A stretch of 64,000 nucleotides of DNA. Origin: Rubripirellula reticaptiva (GTDB taxonomy: Bacteria > Planctomycetota > Planctomycetia > Pirellulales > Pirellulaceae). Positions 33,935 through 43,884 of the stretch are shown piece by piece; the stretch's first letter is position 1; each line of letters begins with the position of its first letter. The notes beneath the pieces are model-generated. The model was not told the origin of the DNA, made no database searches, and was given only the letters and a program-made list of their open reading frames with translations. The position numbers and the translations under genes were made by a program. The stretch spans positions 1,116,001 to 1,180,000 of the forward strand of contig NZ_SJPX01000001.1 of assembly GCF_007860175.1 (NCBI RefSeq). Direction: 5' to 3'.

Positions 33935-36884
33935 CGTCCGATGCGTCATCGGCGTCCGCGTTTCCGTCGGCGTCGTCTATTTCTACATCTGAATCGATTT
34001 CGTTGTTGGCTTCCTCGTCGCTGCCAACCGACTGTGTGGTCGGCGTTGAGGGCGCGGTGACGATCTGTTCGGTTTCTTCCGATTCTTCTTCAGCGGGAAC
34101 GCGAACCACTGCGATCACGCTGTCGCCGTCGTCAACGTTCATGATGCGAACGCCTTGCGTGTTACGGCCAATGACGCTGATGTCCGAGGCTTCAATCCGT
34201 TGGATCTTGCCCTTCGACGTCATCATGAAAATCTCGTCGTCATTGTTGACTCGCGCGATTCCGATCACCTTTCCGTTCCGCTCGCTGGTGCGGATGTCGC
34301 GAAGCCCCTTACCGCCTCGTTTTTGCGTTCGGTAGCGAGCGCTCGAACTGGTTTCCTCTTCGCTGGCTTCTTCGTCTTCACCAAGCGCGTTGGGACCGAA
34401 GGGAGTTCGTTTGCCGTAGCCGTTTTCGCAGACCGTCAGCAGCGTTGCGTTGGGGTCGGCGACCACCATGCCGACGACTTCATCATCGCCGACGAGGCCG
34501 ATGCCCTTAACGCCGGATGTGTTGCGCCCCATTGGTCGCGAATCCGACTCGCGGAACCGGATCGCCATGCCGCCAGCGGTGACCAGGATGACTTCGTCTC
34601 CAGGTCCAACCACGGCCGCGTCGACCAATTCGTCATCATCGCGCAGTTTCAACGCGATGATGCCGCCCTTTTTCGGCCGGCTGTATTGTTCCAGCGGCGT
34701 CTTCTTGACCAAGCCCTTTCGAGTCGCCATTGCGACGTAGTAGCCTTCTTGGTCAAAGTCGCGAACCGCCAAGCACTCGGCAATCTTTTCGTCTTTTTCG
34801 AGGTTCAGCAAGTTCACGATCGCGCGGCCCTTTGCATCGCGCGCCAACTGCGGCAGGTCGTAAACCTTCTGCCAACGCACCTTACCCGCCGTCGTCAGGA
34901 ACAACAGGTACGCGTGCGTGCTGGCGACGAACAGGTGTTCGATCGGATCCTCATCATCACTCTTGGCGCCCTTGAGTCCCTTGCCGCCGCGGCGCTGGGT
35001 GTTGTAGACGCTTGATGGCGTTCGCTTGATGTAACCTTGGTGACTGATCGAAACGACCATGGTCTCTTCGGTGATCAAGTCCTCCAAGTCGATATTGCCG
35101 AGCTCTTCCATCGAGATCCGAGTACGGCGAGCGTCACCGAAGCGACGCTTCATGTCTTCGAGATCTTCCTTGATGATGCCGTAGATTCGCGATTGATTGG
35201 CCAGGATATCCAAGTAATCGATGATTTCGGCCAGCAACGCAGCGTGCTCGTCGGTCAGTTTCTCTTGTTCCAGTCCGACCAACTGACTCAGTCGCATCCG
35301 CAAAATTTCGTCCGTTTGGACGCTTGTCAGCGGGTACGAATCGGCCACGCCTCGTTCGGATTGGAATTGCTTGAAACCAATATCGCCGAGTGCCCGTTCC
35401 ATCATCGATGCAGGGCACTGGATGCCCATCAATCGTTGTTTGGCTTCGGGTTGAGTTCGGCTTTCGCGGATCGCTTTGATGATTTCGTCGATGTTCGCTA
35501 GCGCTAACAGCAAGCCTTCGACGGTGTGTTTGCGACGGCGGGCGCGGGCCAGCAAAAACTGGGTCCGGCGACGGATGACCGTGACGCGGTGACGGATGAA
35601 CTCCATCAGCATTTCTTTCAGCGTCAACTCGCGAGGCTTGCCGTCGACGAGCGCCAAAAAGATCATCGAGATCGTCGATTGCAGCGGCGAGAACTGATAC
35701 AGCTGGTTCAGTACCACTTCGGGATCAGCATCCCGTTTCAGTTCGATGACGATCCGAACCGGTTCCTTCAAATCGCTCTCGTCGCGGATGCCCGAGATGC
35801 CCTTGATGCGGTCGCCGTTGACCAGTTCGGCGATTTTCTTGACGACTCCGTCACGCGACTGCTGGTACGGGATTTCGCGGATCAAAATTCGGGAACGCGA
35901 ACCCTTCTTCTCTTCGATCTCGCACTTGCCGCGGACCAGGATCGTGCTGCGACCGGTTTTGTAACCGCGACGAATTCCCGCGCGGCCACAGATCACACCA
36001 CCGGTCGGGAAGTCTGGGCCGGGGACGATTTCGAATAGGTCTTCGACCGTCAGATCGGGGTTTTCGACCAACGCGATCACCGCGTCGCAGACTTCGGTCG
36101 GGTTGTGCGGCGGAATGCTGGTCGCCATGCCGACCGCGATACCACCGCTGCCGTTGATCAACAGGTTTGGGAATTTGCTGGGTAGTACCGTCGGCTCGGT
36201 GCGGACTTCGTCATAGGTCGGGGTGTAGTCGACCGTGTCCAGCTTGATGTCTTCCAGCATCGCCGCAGCGACGGGCGACAAACGGGCTTCGGTATACCGC
36301 ATCGCAGCGGGCGGCAAACCTGCGATCGAACCGAAGTTACCCTGCTTGTCGATCAGCAGTCGACGCATGTTCCATTCTTGAGCCATCCGAACCAGTGTCG
36401 GATAGATGACCGATTCACCGTGCGGGTGATAGTTCCCCGACGTGTCACCCGAAATCTTGGCACACTTGACCCGCTTTGCACCGGGCGTCAGGTTCAAATC
36501 GTTCATCGCCACTAGAATCCGTCGCTGGGACGGTTTCAGTCCGTCGCGGACGTCTGGCAAGGCTCGGCTGACGATGACGCTCATCGCGTACACCAGATAG
36601 CTGTCGCGAAGCTCGTCCTCGATCGGTTGGTCGATCATCCGGAACGCGCCGGCACCGGTGCCGGTATAAATCATGTCATTGCCGCCAGCCTTGACGGGTG
36701 GCGTAAAGTCACCGGCGTCACTCGTGTCGCCTTTGCCAGTCTGGCCAGGCTCACCGTTTTGGGCGGGCTCACCGTTCTCGCCGGTTTCGTCCATCTCGTT
36801 TTCGTCGTTGCCGTCTTCGTCTGCCAAGGGAGAAATCCAGAGATGAGGTACGCAAAAAGGTCGAGGATCTCGACCGCCGATCAA
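33927..36884 (-). CDS. gyrA: DNA gyrase subunit A
   Basis: 985 residues in the longest frame. The conserved core begins at [24 protein letters not shown] (from about residue 81); the catalytic Tyr197 is in [11 protein letters not shown]. The C-terminal domain has the gyrase-specific QRRGGKG box, with a second QKRGGKG near the end, which separates it from ParC. Two peculiarities stand out: an acidic Gly/Asn/Glu-rich leader before the core, and a strongly acidic tail of about 60 residues. The true start is uncertain: ATG 36884, TTG 36827, ATG 36794 and ATG 36674 are all in frame. The quinolone-pocket sequence [12 protein letters not shown] differs from the Escherichia coli one. gyrB is not in the window. 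Confidence 0.95.
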   Translation of the reverse strand: MIGGRDPRPFCVPHLWISPLADEDGNDENEMDETGENGEPAQNGEPGQTGKGDTSDAGDFTPPVKAGGNDMIYTGTGAGAFRMIDQPIEDELRDSYLVYAMSVIVSRALPDVRDGLKPSQRRILVAMNDLNLTPGAKRVKCAKISGDTSGNYHPHGESVIYPTLVRMAQEWNMRRLLIDKQGNFGSIAGLPPAAMRYTEARLSPVAAAMLEDIKLDTVDYTPTYDEVRTEPTVLPSKFPNLLINGSGGIAVGMATSIPPHNPTEVCDAVIALVENPDLTVEDLFEIVPGPDFPTGGVICGRAGIRRGYKTGRSTILVRGKCEIEEKKGSRSRILIREIPYQQSRDGVVKKIAELVNGDRIKGISGIRDESDLKEPVRIVIELKRDADPEVVLNQLYQFSPLQSTISMIFLALVDGKPRELTLKEMLMEFIRHRVTVIRRRTQFLLARARRRKHTVEGLLLALANIDEIIKAIRESRTQPEAKQRLMGIQCPASMMERALGDIGFKQFQSERGVADSYPLTSVQTDEILRMRLSQLVGLEQEKLTDEHAALLAEIIDYLDILANQSRIYGIIKEDLEDMKRRFGDARRTRISMEELGNIDLEDLITEETMVVSISHQGYIKRTPSSVYNTQRRGGKGLKGAKSDDEDPIEHLFVASTHAYLLFLTTAGKVRWQKVYDLPQLARDAKGRAIVNLLNLEKDEKIAECLAVRDFDQEGYYVAMATRKGLVKKTPLEQYSRPKKGGIIALKLRDDDELVDAAVVGPGDEVILVTAGGMAIRFRESDSRPMGRNTSGVKGIGLVGDDEVVGMVVADPNATLLTVCENGYGKRTPFGPNALGEDEEASEEETSSSARYRTQKRGGKGLRDIRTSERNGKVIGIARVNNDDEIFMMTSKGKIQRIEASDISVIGRNTQGVRIMNVDDGDSVIAVVRVPAEEESEETEQIVTAPSTPTTQSVGSDEEANNEIDSDVEIDDADGNADADDASDDE

Positions 36885-37007
36885 TCGCGAAATTCTACCC
36901 GATTTACCCCACCTTCACAACGACCCGAGGCGTCAGGGGACGCCGTCAATACTTGTCGCAAATCGTTTCCTGGCAGATACTTACGCATCCCTACCCGGAG
37001 CCCATCC

Positions 37008-37652
37008 ATGATCGTGATCGAAAGTATCCAGTGCGGCCGAGTCGTCACCGAAGGCGACCCGCTGACCGAAGACCCGACGCGCCGAGAATGGACTACCGCG
37101 TTTTACAAGAATCCGATCAACGGTCCGGTCGAAATGGCCCCGATGGGATTGGTCGGTGATTCGGTCGCCAACACCAAAAATCATGGCGGTCGCGATAAAG
37201 CGGTGCTTTGTTATGCGGCCAGCCACTACGAAAAGTGGGCTGCAGAGTTTCCCGAATTAGGGATGTCGGCGGGCGGTATGGCCGAGAATCTTACGATCGC
37301 CGGTATCGACGAAACAACCGTTTGCATCGGAGACCGCTACACGATCGGCAATTGCGTGATCGAAGTCAGCCAACCACGACAACCGTGCTGGAAGATCAAT
37401 CGTCGCTGGGGCAACAACACCGTTTTGAAACGAGTCACGCAAACCGGTCGAACGGGATGGTACGTGCGAGTTATCCAAGGCGGCACGATCTCGGCCGGCG
37501 ACGAGGTTTCCTTAACCGCTCAGCCACATCCAAATTGGACGGTCGCACGCGCGGGCGAAATCATGGTCGATAAAACGCCAGGCACCGATTCCATCGAAGC
37601 GCTCAAGAATCTACCCGAGCTGTCGCCGGAATGGAAAAAGGATCTTCCCTAG
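37008..37652 (+). CDS. MOSC domain protein (YiiM-like)
   Basis: 214 residues from ATG 37008, which has GGAG at 36996-36999. The open frame extends upstream to 36627 but that part is antisense to gyrA and lacks a ribosome-binding site. The sequence has the MOSC features MGLVGDSVANTKNHGGRDKAVLCY, then MAENLTIAGI and the Cys in SQPRQPCWKINRRW that would bind the molybdenum-cofactor sulfur or a related sulfur group. YiiM-type members reduce N-hydroxylated compounds with a molybdenum cofactor. It is divergent from gyrA. The last codons (PEWKKDLP, stop) occur a second time at 39212-39235. Confidence 0.88.
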   Translation: MIVIESIQCGRVVTEGDPLTEDPTRREWTTAFYKNPINGPVEMAPMGLVGDSVANTKNHGGRDKAVLCYAASHYEKWAAEFPELGMSAGGMAENLTIAGIDETTVCIGDRYTIGNCVIEVSQPRQPCWKINRRWGNNTVLKRVTQTGRTGWYVRVIQGGTISAGDEVSLTAQPHPNWTVARAGEIMVDKTPGTDSIEALKNLPELSPEWKKDLP

Positions 37653-37662
37653 ACCCGGCGCC

Positions 37663-37776
37663 GCCTACGTCAAGATCGTCCTTGACGATGTCCGTTTCAA
37701 AGTCATCCGTTTTGACATGGCCAGCACCAGCTCGCTCGCCATCCAGACGGTGAAACCACTGCGATGTCACCCTTTT
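37663..37776 (-). pseudogene. Frameshifted relic of a DUF1501 gene
   Basis: Read on the minus strand, one frame gives HRSGFTVWMA, the standard DUF1501 block (the intact gene at 39249 has DAFTIWMT). A second frame shortly after gives GHVKTDDFETDIVKDD, matching HGETDDFGMDIVKDG of the intact gene. The two blocks are in different frames with a short deletion between them, and a stop codon precedes the first. The relic is thus a decayed piece of a paralogue rather than a recent copy, since FTVWMA differs from FTIWMT. Confidence 0.7.
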
Positions 37777-37784
37777 TCTTCCAC

Positions 37785-37850
37785 TCAAATTTGGACAACC
37801 CGCGTGGCCCCGCGACTCCGTTCGCGGGGATCGAACTGCAAAGCAGTGAA
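37785..37850 (+). repeat. Intergenic repeat, copy A
   Basis: About 65 bases that recur in inverted orientation at 43885-43955. Shared blocks, in order, are CAACCCG, GTGGCC, CGCGACTCCG, CGGG and GAACTGCAAAGCAGT. This copy also has an 8-bp stem (CCCCGCGA with TCGCGGGG) at 37808-37829. Confidence 0.8.
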
Positions 37851-38025
37851 GAGGCAGCAACAAGCATCTTCACAAGCGGGGCCGCCAACGACCGATGACA
37901 ACGTAACGAAAGTTAAGTGGATACTCGATTGTTTCACCCCGCCGCCACACGAAGCGATTTCCTCTCAATCCCAAAACCCCGAACCAGACCTCACGCGAAG
38001 CGATTCCCTTACGTCAATAGCAAGT

Positions 38026-39069
38026 CTACTCATCAATTTTGTCGGGAAGCTCAATGCTTGTTGGCAGGGGCTGAAAAACAGATTCCGCAACAAAACCACT
38101 GCCAATTCTAACTGCTGCTTCCGCGTGAACTACCGACCCGCGATCGATGGTCTTATGGGGCGTTGTGTAGTGCAGCGACACCTTGTCAAGTTGCCATGTC
38201 TTATTTCGCTTGGTCCAACTGCTTAACGTTCGCGCGAACGGTGCATCGTCTGCTTTTGCATCGTCTTCGCTTGCAGATGCAGGTGGCTGAATATTCAGCG
38301 TTAATCTTATAGGCATCATGCCGTGCAAGTTTGAGAAATACGCTTTGCACGTTACCTTCGATTTTATTGAAGCCCATTCAATTTCAATACTGCCATCGTC
38401 AAAGATTGTGCCTCCAGTTGGTTGTCGATCGAGCAGTTTCGTCAGCCCAAGCCTTTGCTTCATCGTAAACTGAATTTCTGCGGCTGTAGATAGCGGAAGA
38501 TTACGATAGTCGCGAAATCTCAGCTTTCGAACTGCAATCGATTCGCTAACGGGAACCCATCCCGAGGCTGATCCGAGTTCGCGAAAATAGCAGCCATCGT
38601 CATTGACCACCATCGATGAGGCAACGATCGAAATTCCCTTGTCGTCAGTTGGTGAATTTTCCGTTTTTTTTAAGTCCGGGATTTTAGTCTCAGCTTGGCT
38701 ATCTATATGGTCGCGTTCGAGTTCGGCTAAGCGAGTAAACACATACTGACGCTTTTCCTTTGCGACGATCATCCTAACGCGATGTGACGAGAGTCTAGCT
38801 GGATCAGAATTTACTCTGGTGATAATTGACTCGTCGATATCTACTCGCTTCCCCTCACAGTTAGTGAACCACTCTCTGAAGTTACGAGTGGCTTTCTCGT
38901 ATGGGCCAGTGGCCATCTCGTCAGCCGAGAGATTGAAAATTGGCTCGGTGGGCGCTTGAGAGTCTTCCGCAGCCAAGTTCGTGTTATTAGTGAAACAGCA
39001 AAACCAAAATAGGGCACCGAACAACAATCCATGAAACAACGATTGTGCACGTGGTTTCGAGTTGAACAT
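38026..39069 (-). CDS. Exported protein of unknown function in AT-richer DNA
   Basis: 347 residues from ATG 39069; an in-frame ATG at 39093 would add eight. The N-terminus (SLFHGLLFGALFWFCCFTNNTNLAA) is a signal peptide. The mature part has charged repeats of no known family: RMIVAKEKRQYVFTRLAELERD, then VASSMVVNDDGCYFRELGSAS and WTKRNKTWQLDKVSLHYTTPH. I recognise no catalytic motif. The base composition is clearly lower in GC than the flanking genes, and codons such as TTA and ATA are more frequent, which suggests acquisition from elsewhere. The gene lies between a DUF1501 relic and a duplicated MOSC gene end. Confidence 0.68.
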   Translation of the reverse strand: MFNSKPRAQSLFHGLLFGALFWFCCFTNNTNLAAEDSQAPTEPIFNLSADEMATGPYEKATRNFREWFTNCEGKRVDIDESIITRVNSDPARLSSHRVRMIVAKEKRQYVFTRLAELERDHIDSQAETKIPDLKKTENSPTDDKGISIVASSMVVNDDGCYFRELGSASGWVPVSESIAVRKLRFRDYRNLPLSTAAEIQFTMKQRLGLTKLLDRQPTGGTIFDDGSIEIEWASIKSKVTCKAYFSNLHGMMPIRLTLNIQPPASASEDDAKADDAPFARTLSSWTKRNKTWQLDKVSLHYTTPHKTIDRGSVVHAEAAVRIGSGFVAESVFQPLPTSIELPDKIDE

Positions 39070-39187
39070 TAAAAACCCACAGTTGAATGACACGGACTTA
39101 GTCGCGAAGTCTCTAACGGAAAAAACTTACGTGCTGTTATCACCATACCGAATGTTCGAAAGAATCGTGTTCTGGAATCGAATTTTG

Positions 39188-39235
39188 AATGGCGAGATAT
39201 GTGTTGACTCCGGAATGGAAAAAGGACTTGCCGTA
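39188..39235 (+). pseudogene. Second copy of the 3' end of the MOSC gene
   Basis: The 17 bases CCGGAATGGAAAAAGGA at 39209-39225 are identical to 37626-37642 at the end of the MOSC gene. Both continue to DLP and a TAG stop, but through different codons (GATCTTCCC versus GACTTGCCG). Upstream the similarity is lost after about one residue. This looks like the remaining tail of a second, diverged MOSC gene. Confidence 0.65.
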
Positions 39236-39248
39236 GGTTCAATGCTGG

Positions 39249-40673
39249 CTACATCAAGATTTCTTGGATGATCTTGCCCTCAACGTCTGTCAAACGAAAC
39301 TCGCGGCCTTGATACCGGTACGTCAGTTTTTCGTGGTCCAAGCCCAATTGATGCAAAATCGTTGCATTCAAGTCATGCACATGGACGCCGTCTTTGACAA
39401 TGTCCATGCCAAAGTCGTCGGTCTCACCGTGACTGACGCCGCCGCGAACACCACCTCCGGTCATCCAGATCGTGAATGCGTCTTTGTGATGGTCACGGCC
39501 AGGAGCGGTCTTGCCGGTGCCGTCTTTGCTCTGGCCGAGGGGCGTTCGCCCGAACTCGGATCCCCAAACAATTAACGTTTCGTCGAGCAGTCCGTATTGT
39601 TTTAGGTCCGTGACCAACGCCGCCATCGCTTGATCGACGTCGCCGCATTTCTGCGGCAATCGTGTTTTCAAATTGTTGTGGTGATCCCAATCCGAATCGT
39701 ATAGTTCGATCATCCGTACGCCGCGCTGGACCAACCGCCGGGCCAACAAGCAATTGTTGGCGAAGGAAGCTTTGCCCGGTGTCGCACCGTAGGCATCCAA
39801 CGTGGCAGCACTCTCGCCGGAGATGTCCATCAAATCCGGGACGGATGTTTGCATCCGAAACGCCATCTCGTACTGGGCGATCCGCGTTTGAATTTCGGGA
39901 TCACCCGTTTCGTCTTCGTGCATCGCGTTCATTCGTCCAAGCGTGTCGAGCACGTCACGCCGATCGTCGGGCGTGTGTCCGTCGGGACTGGAAAGGAACA
40001 GCACGGGGTCGCCGGCCGATCGAAACTGGATGCCTTGATAGACACTGGGCAGAAATCCGGTCGACCAAAGACTCGTCCCCGCACCCCCGGGCGGACCGCT
40101 TAACAGCACGACGTAGGACGGCAAGTCTTCGTTCTCGCTGCCCAGACCATACGTCACCCATGACCCCAAGCTAGGCCGTCCGCCGCGTCCGAAACCACTG
40201 TGCAAAAACATCTGCGCCGGTGCGTGATTGATTTCTTCGGTGTGCATCGAACGGACGATCGCGATGTCATCGGCGACAGTGTGCAAGTGCGGCAACAGTT
40301 CTGAAATCGATTGCCCCGATTCGCCGTGACGACGGAACTTCCACTGCGACGCCGCCAACGTCGACGTCTTGCCGAGAAACGCGAAATCACGCCCGGCCGT
40401 CACCTCTGGCGGACATGGTTTACCATCCCATTTCGACAACAACGGTTTGTGGTCAAACAAATCCAACTGCGAAGGCGCGCCGACCATGTGCAAATAGATA
40501 ATGTTCTTGGCTCGCGGTGCAAAGTGGGGCGGTCGCACCGCGTGTGGGTTGTCATTGGTCGCCGCTTCGCTGGTTTCCAAACCCAACAACCGTGCCAGCG
40601 CGAGACCGCTTAAGCCCGCACCACCACATCGAACGAAGTCACGACGACCGATGTTTGGATTATGTGATTCCAT
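39249..40673 (-). CDS. DUF1501 protein with a twin-arginine-like signal
   Basis: 474 residues. The N-terminus has IGRRDFVRCGGAGLSGLALARLLG, a Tat-type signal. Family blocks are present throughout: RAKNIIYLHMVGAPSQLDLFDHKP, MIELYDSDWDHHN, VWGSEFGRTPLG, GRDHHKDAFTIWMTGGG and, at the C-terminus, LTYRYQGREFRLTDVEGKI. The fold is of the sulfatase/alkaline phosphatase type, but the family function is unknown. It follows the PSD1 gene by 3 bases; the pair is a recurring planctomycete unit. The stop codon lies 13 bases from the duplicated MOSC end. Confidence 0.93.
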   Translation of the reverse strand: MESHNPNIGRRDFVRCGGAGLSGLALARLLGLETSEAATNDNPHAVRPPHFAPRAKNIIYLHMVGAPSQLDLFDHKPLLSKWDGKPCPPEVTAGRDFAFLGKTSTLAASQWKFRRHGESGQSISELLPHLHTVADDIAIVRSMHTEEINHAPAQMFLHSGFGRGGRPSLGSWVTYGLGSENEDLPSYVVLLSGPPGGAGTSLWSTGFLPSVYQGIQFRSAGDPVLFLSSPDGHTPDDRRDVLDTLGRMNAMHEDETGDPEIQTRIAQYEMAFRMQTSVPDLMDISGESAATLDAYGATPGKASFANNCLLARRLVQRGVRMIELYDSDWDHHNNLKTRLPQKCGDVDQAMAALVTDLKQYGLLDETLIVWGSEFGRTPLGQSKDGTGKTAPGRDHHKDAFTIWMTGGGVRGGVSHGETDDFGMDIVKDGVHVHDLNATILHQLGLDHEKLTYRYQGREFRLTDVEGKIIQEILM

Positions 40674-40676
40674 GAT

Positions 40677-43600
40677 TCACTCCTTGGTGATCGTTTCGTG
40701 AAGATTTAGCATCACATTGGCGACACCGAACCAAGATGCGAATTCGATTTCGGATAGGCCGTCGAGCCGAATTCCCGCTGCCAATTGTTTGGCTCGATCG
40801 GGATGCTTTTCCAAGTCGCTGGACTGGTCCGTCCATAGCGACGTCAAAGCCTGTACTTCGTCGGCGCCAGGTTCTCTCGCGACGCATCGACGTAGTTCCT
40901 CGTAAATCGTTGATTCGACCGACTGTCGCTTTGCGCTGGTGGCCGCTCGCAGCGCGATCGCCTTGGCCGCTTCGACATAGACCGGATCGTTCAACAACGT
41001 CAATGCCTGCAGCGGCGTATTGCTTCGCGATCGCCGTACCGTACACGCGAACCGGCTCCCCGCGTCAAAATTCGTGAAGCTGGGATACGGTGCGCCTCGT
41101 TTGATGACCACATAAACGCCGCGACGGTGCTTCTGATTCCCCGGGCTGACGACGTAGTCGTATTTTACTCCGCCGACCTTCGTCCACAGACCATCGGGTT
41201 GGTACGGTCGAATGGGCGGGCCAAAGGAATCGAGTGAAATCAATCCCGAAATCGCCAGCGCGTTGTCGCGGATCGTTTCGGCGTCCAATCGAACTCGAGG
41301 CCCCCGCGCGAGCCATCGGTTTTGGTCGTCCCACTCCAATGACTCGGGACTGGTTGCCGACGTTTGTTGATAGGTCTTGGACATCACGATCGTCTTGATC
41401 AATTGCTTCATCGACCAACCGTGCTGAACAAACTCGACCGCTAACCAGTCCAACAACTTCGGATGCGATGGTCGGTCGCCTTTGATTCCAAAGTCTTCGC
41501 GCGTCCGCACGATCCCCTCACCGAACAGTTCGGCCCAAATTCGATTGACCGTCACTCGCGCGACCAACGGGTTCGACGGATCGACCAACCACTTTGCCAA
41601 GGCCAGCCGGTTACCGCCAGACGCCGACGACTCTTCGATCGAATGCAAGAACGCCGGCGTATCCGGCTGGACCGATTCGCCTGGCGAACGATAGTCGCCT
41701 CGCAGGAATACGTAAGACGGTCGCGGTTGATCCAGTTCCGACATCACTTGCGTCGTGTCGGGTGCAACCTTTGACAAGGACCGGTCGATTGCCGCGATCT
41801 TTTTGTCCAACTGTAGCATCGCAACATCAGACTGCGATCGAAAATCGATCAACGCGTTACGATTCTTAACCGACCATTCTGGGCTGGGTTTGTTCAGCAA
41901 CGAAATGATCGCATCGGGAACCGTGTCGTGGTCCGGATTGCCCGAGACGGCTGACAGTTGCAAACAACCGATCGTCCTCGCGTTGCCAAACCGCTGATCT
42001 AAAACAAACTCGATCTCGATGGGGCCACTCTCGTTCAAGGGTTCCTCGAGCGTGAACAGTGCCCAGTGTGGCCGCGAAAACTGGGGCGAGATGGCCCATC
42101 CTGTCTTTTTGATGCCGTCGATCGCTTTGCCCACGTCGTACGAACCCTGCGAATGATCGGCACGTGCGCCGACGAAAGAAAGCGGAGTTTTGGTTCCGTC
42201 GCTGCGAACCAAGGATGCTGAAAACTCGTTCAACACAAAGTTGTTTCGGACTGGGTCGCCGCGCCCGGGGCCAGTCCCGGGCAGCGACGGATCCGTCAAC
42301 ACGTCCAAGCGAATGGCGCGGATGTCAGTCGCATCGATTTTTGCCGATACCACGTACCGGTCCGACGATGGCGGATCATCACCAACCAACAATACGGCGC
42401 CGTCGTCGCGAACCTGATGCGAATCGGTCGTCCCTTCGGATTCAAACCCCGTGACTTTCATCACGTGTAAATGGGGTGACTGTTGAAAATCGTTTGCGAG
42501 TCGTTTCGCCCAATCGTCCAAGTCAACTTCGTACTCGGATCGCAATGCTTTGCGTTCACTGACGAGTGGTTTCTTCACAAGTTCCAGTTCGCGGCGTTTT
42601 TGATCACGCGCCGTGTTGGCGATCGGCATGGACGGGCCGAGAAATCGGATCGAGGAAATGGTTTTCGGATCGGATCGATCGGCTTCGATTTCGGTTTGGT
42701 TGAAGAACGCGGCAAACTGGTAATAGTTCTTGATCGTGAACGGATCGAACTTGTGGTCATGGCATTGGGCGCACTCGAGCGTTGATCCCAACCAAACGGT
42801 GGCTGTTGTGTTGACACGATCGAGAACTTGTTCGATGCGAGTTTCTTCGGGCAATGCACCTGCTTCGACGTTCGTCGGTGAGCAGCGATGGAATCCGGTC
42901 GCCACTTTCTGAGACTCCGTCGCATCGGGCAACAAATCGCCAGCAAGTTGCTCGATGGTGAATTGGTCGAACGGCATGTCATCGTTGATTGCACGAATGA
43001 CCCAGTCGCGATAAGGCCACAAGTCGCGAAGGTCATCGCGTTGGAAACCGTGCGAATCGGCATACCGGGCAAGGTCCAACCAAGGCCTCGCCCAATGCTC
43101 GCCGAACTGTGTTCGCGTCAGCAGTTGATCGACCACCCGGCTGAAGTGTTCGTTCGACGGATCCGCTTCGAATGCGCGCACTTCATCAAGCGACGGCGGG
43201 AGTCCGATCAGGTCCAAGTGAACGCGACGAAGCAGCACCGCGGGATTGGCGGGTTCCGAGGGCATTCGACCTCGATCGTCCAATCGAGCGAGCACGAAAT
43301 GGTCGACGGGCGTTCGGGGCCAATGATGATCCGAAACGGTGGGCAGCGCCGGCCGCGTCGGCGCGACGTAGGACCAATGCGGCGGCGGTTGGAAACCATC
43401 GGGCCATGCCGCGCCAGCTGCGATCCACTTGCGAATTGCACGAACTTCCGATTTCGAAAGCGGATCGCCGATCATCGGCATGACTTCGTCATGGTTTCGC
43501 GGTAACTCGATCCGCCGAACGAGCTCGCTATTGTTGGGATCGTCCGCCTCCAGGACTCCCGATTCCATCAAGCTTGATTCTTGATCCAATCGCAATCCGG

Positions 43601-43796
43601 CATCTTGGCGTTCTTCACCGTGACATTCGAAACAGGAACGATGAAGAACGGAATAGATATCCGCGACGAAATCGAACGACTCGGCGGCCAACGAGACCGA
43701 TGCCGAATCGGCGATGAACATCATCGTGATCGCAATGCGTACGAGCATCTTCGGGGATGAACTTGGGTAGCGATCCTGCATGGTGGGAGAATCCAA
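40677..43796 (-). CDS. PSD1 and planctomycete cytochrome c domain protein (DUF1549/DUF1553)
   Basis: 1039 residues, the usual length for the family. The N-terminus has a signal peptide and a single heme site in LHRSCFECHGEE (CxxCH). Then comes the PSC1-type RKWIAAGAAWPDGF region, the DUF1549 block (TQFGEHWARPWLDLARYADSHGFQ, PFDQFTIEQLAGDLLPDA) and the DUF1553 block near the C-terminus (NPLVARVTVNRIWAELFGEG; GIKGDRPSHPKLLDWLAVEF). A region about 480-620 resembles a carbohydrate-binding beta-sandwich. Role is unknown; such genes accompany polysaccharide catabolism. It is transcribed with the DUF1501 gene. Confidence 0.94.
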   Translation of the reverse strand: MDSPTMQDRYPSSSPKMLVRIAITMMFIADSASVSLAAESFDFVADIYSVLHRSCFECHGEERQDAGLRLDQESSLMESGVLEADDPNNSELVRRIELPRNHDEVMPMIGDPLSKSEVRAIRKWIAAGAAWPDGFQPPPHWSYVAPTRPALPTVSDHHWPRTPVDHFVLARLDDRGRMPSEPANPAVLLRRVHLDLIGLPPSLDEVRAFEADPSNEHFSRVVDQLLTRTQFGEHWARPWLDLARYADSHGFQRDDLRDLWPYRDWVIRAINDDMPFDQFTIEQLAGDLLPDATESQKVATGFHRCSPTNVEAGALPEETRIEQVLDRVNTTATVWLGSTLECAQCHDHKFDPFTIKNYYQFAAFFNQTEIEADRSDPKTISSIRFLGPSMPIANTARDQKRRELELVKKPLVSERKALRSEYEVDLDDWAKRLANDFQQSPHLHVMKVTGFESEGTTDSHQVRDDGAVLLVGDDPPSSDRYVVSAKIDATDIRAIRLDVLTDPSLPGTGPGRGDPVRNNFVLNEFSASLVRSDGTKTPLSFVGARADHSQGSYDVGKAIDGIKKTGWAISPQFSRPHWALFTLEEPLNESGPIEIEFVLDQRFGNARTIGCLQLSAVSGNPDHDTVPDAIISLLNKPSPEWSVKNRNALIDFRSQSDVAMLQLDKKIAAIDRSLSKVAPDTTQVMSELDQPRPSYVFLRGDYRSPGESVQPDTPAFLHSIEESSASGGNRLALAKWLVDPSNPLVARVTVNRIWAELFGEGIVRTREDFGIKGDRPSHPKLLDWLAVEFVQHGWSMKQLIKTIVMSKTYQQTSATSPESLEWDDQNRWLARGPRVRLDAETIRDNALAISGLISLDSFGPPIRPYQPDGLWTKVGGVKYDYVVSPGNQKHRRGVYVVIKRGAPYPSFTNFDAGSRFACTVRRSRSNTPLQALTLLNDPVYVEAAKAIALRAATSAKRQSVESTIYEELRRCVAREPGADEVQALTSLWTDQSSDLEKHPDRAKQLAAGIRLDGLSEIEFASWFGVANVMLNLHETITKE

Positions 43797-43884
43797 AATC
43801 AGTCGGAAGTTGCAATCGGCCCTATCAGTCTAAGTGAACTTGCACCTGCATGCGTTGTGTTCGCAAACCTTTCGCCGTGGCAGG

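Noticed and set aside
34155-35015. Long plus-strand open frame inside gyrA
   Set aside because: Shadow of gyrA in a GC-rich region; the product has no motif and the sense gene is certain.
36627-37007. Upstream extension of the MOSC reading frame
   Set aside because: It overlaps gyrA in antisense, and the GGAG plus ATG at 37008 gives a protein of normal MOSC length.
37717-38226. 169-residue plus-strand open frame in the repeat region
   Set aside because: It covers the DUF1501 relic, an intergenic repeat and the end of the orphan gene on the opposite strand. No ribosome-binding site or motif.
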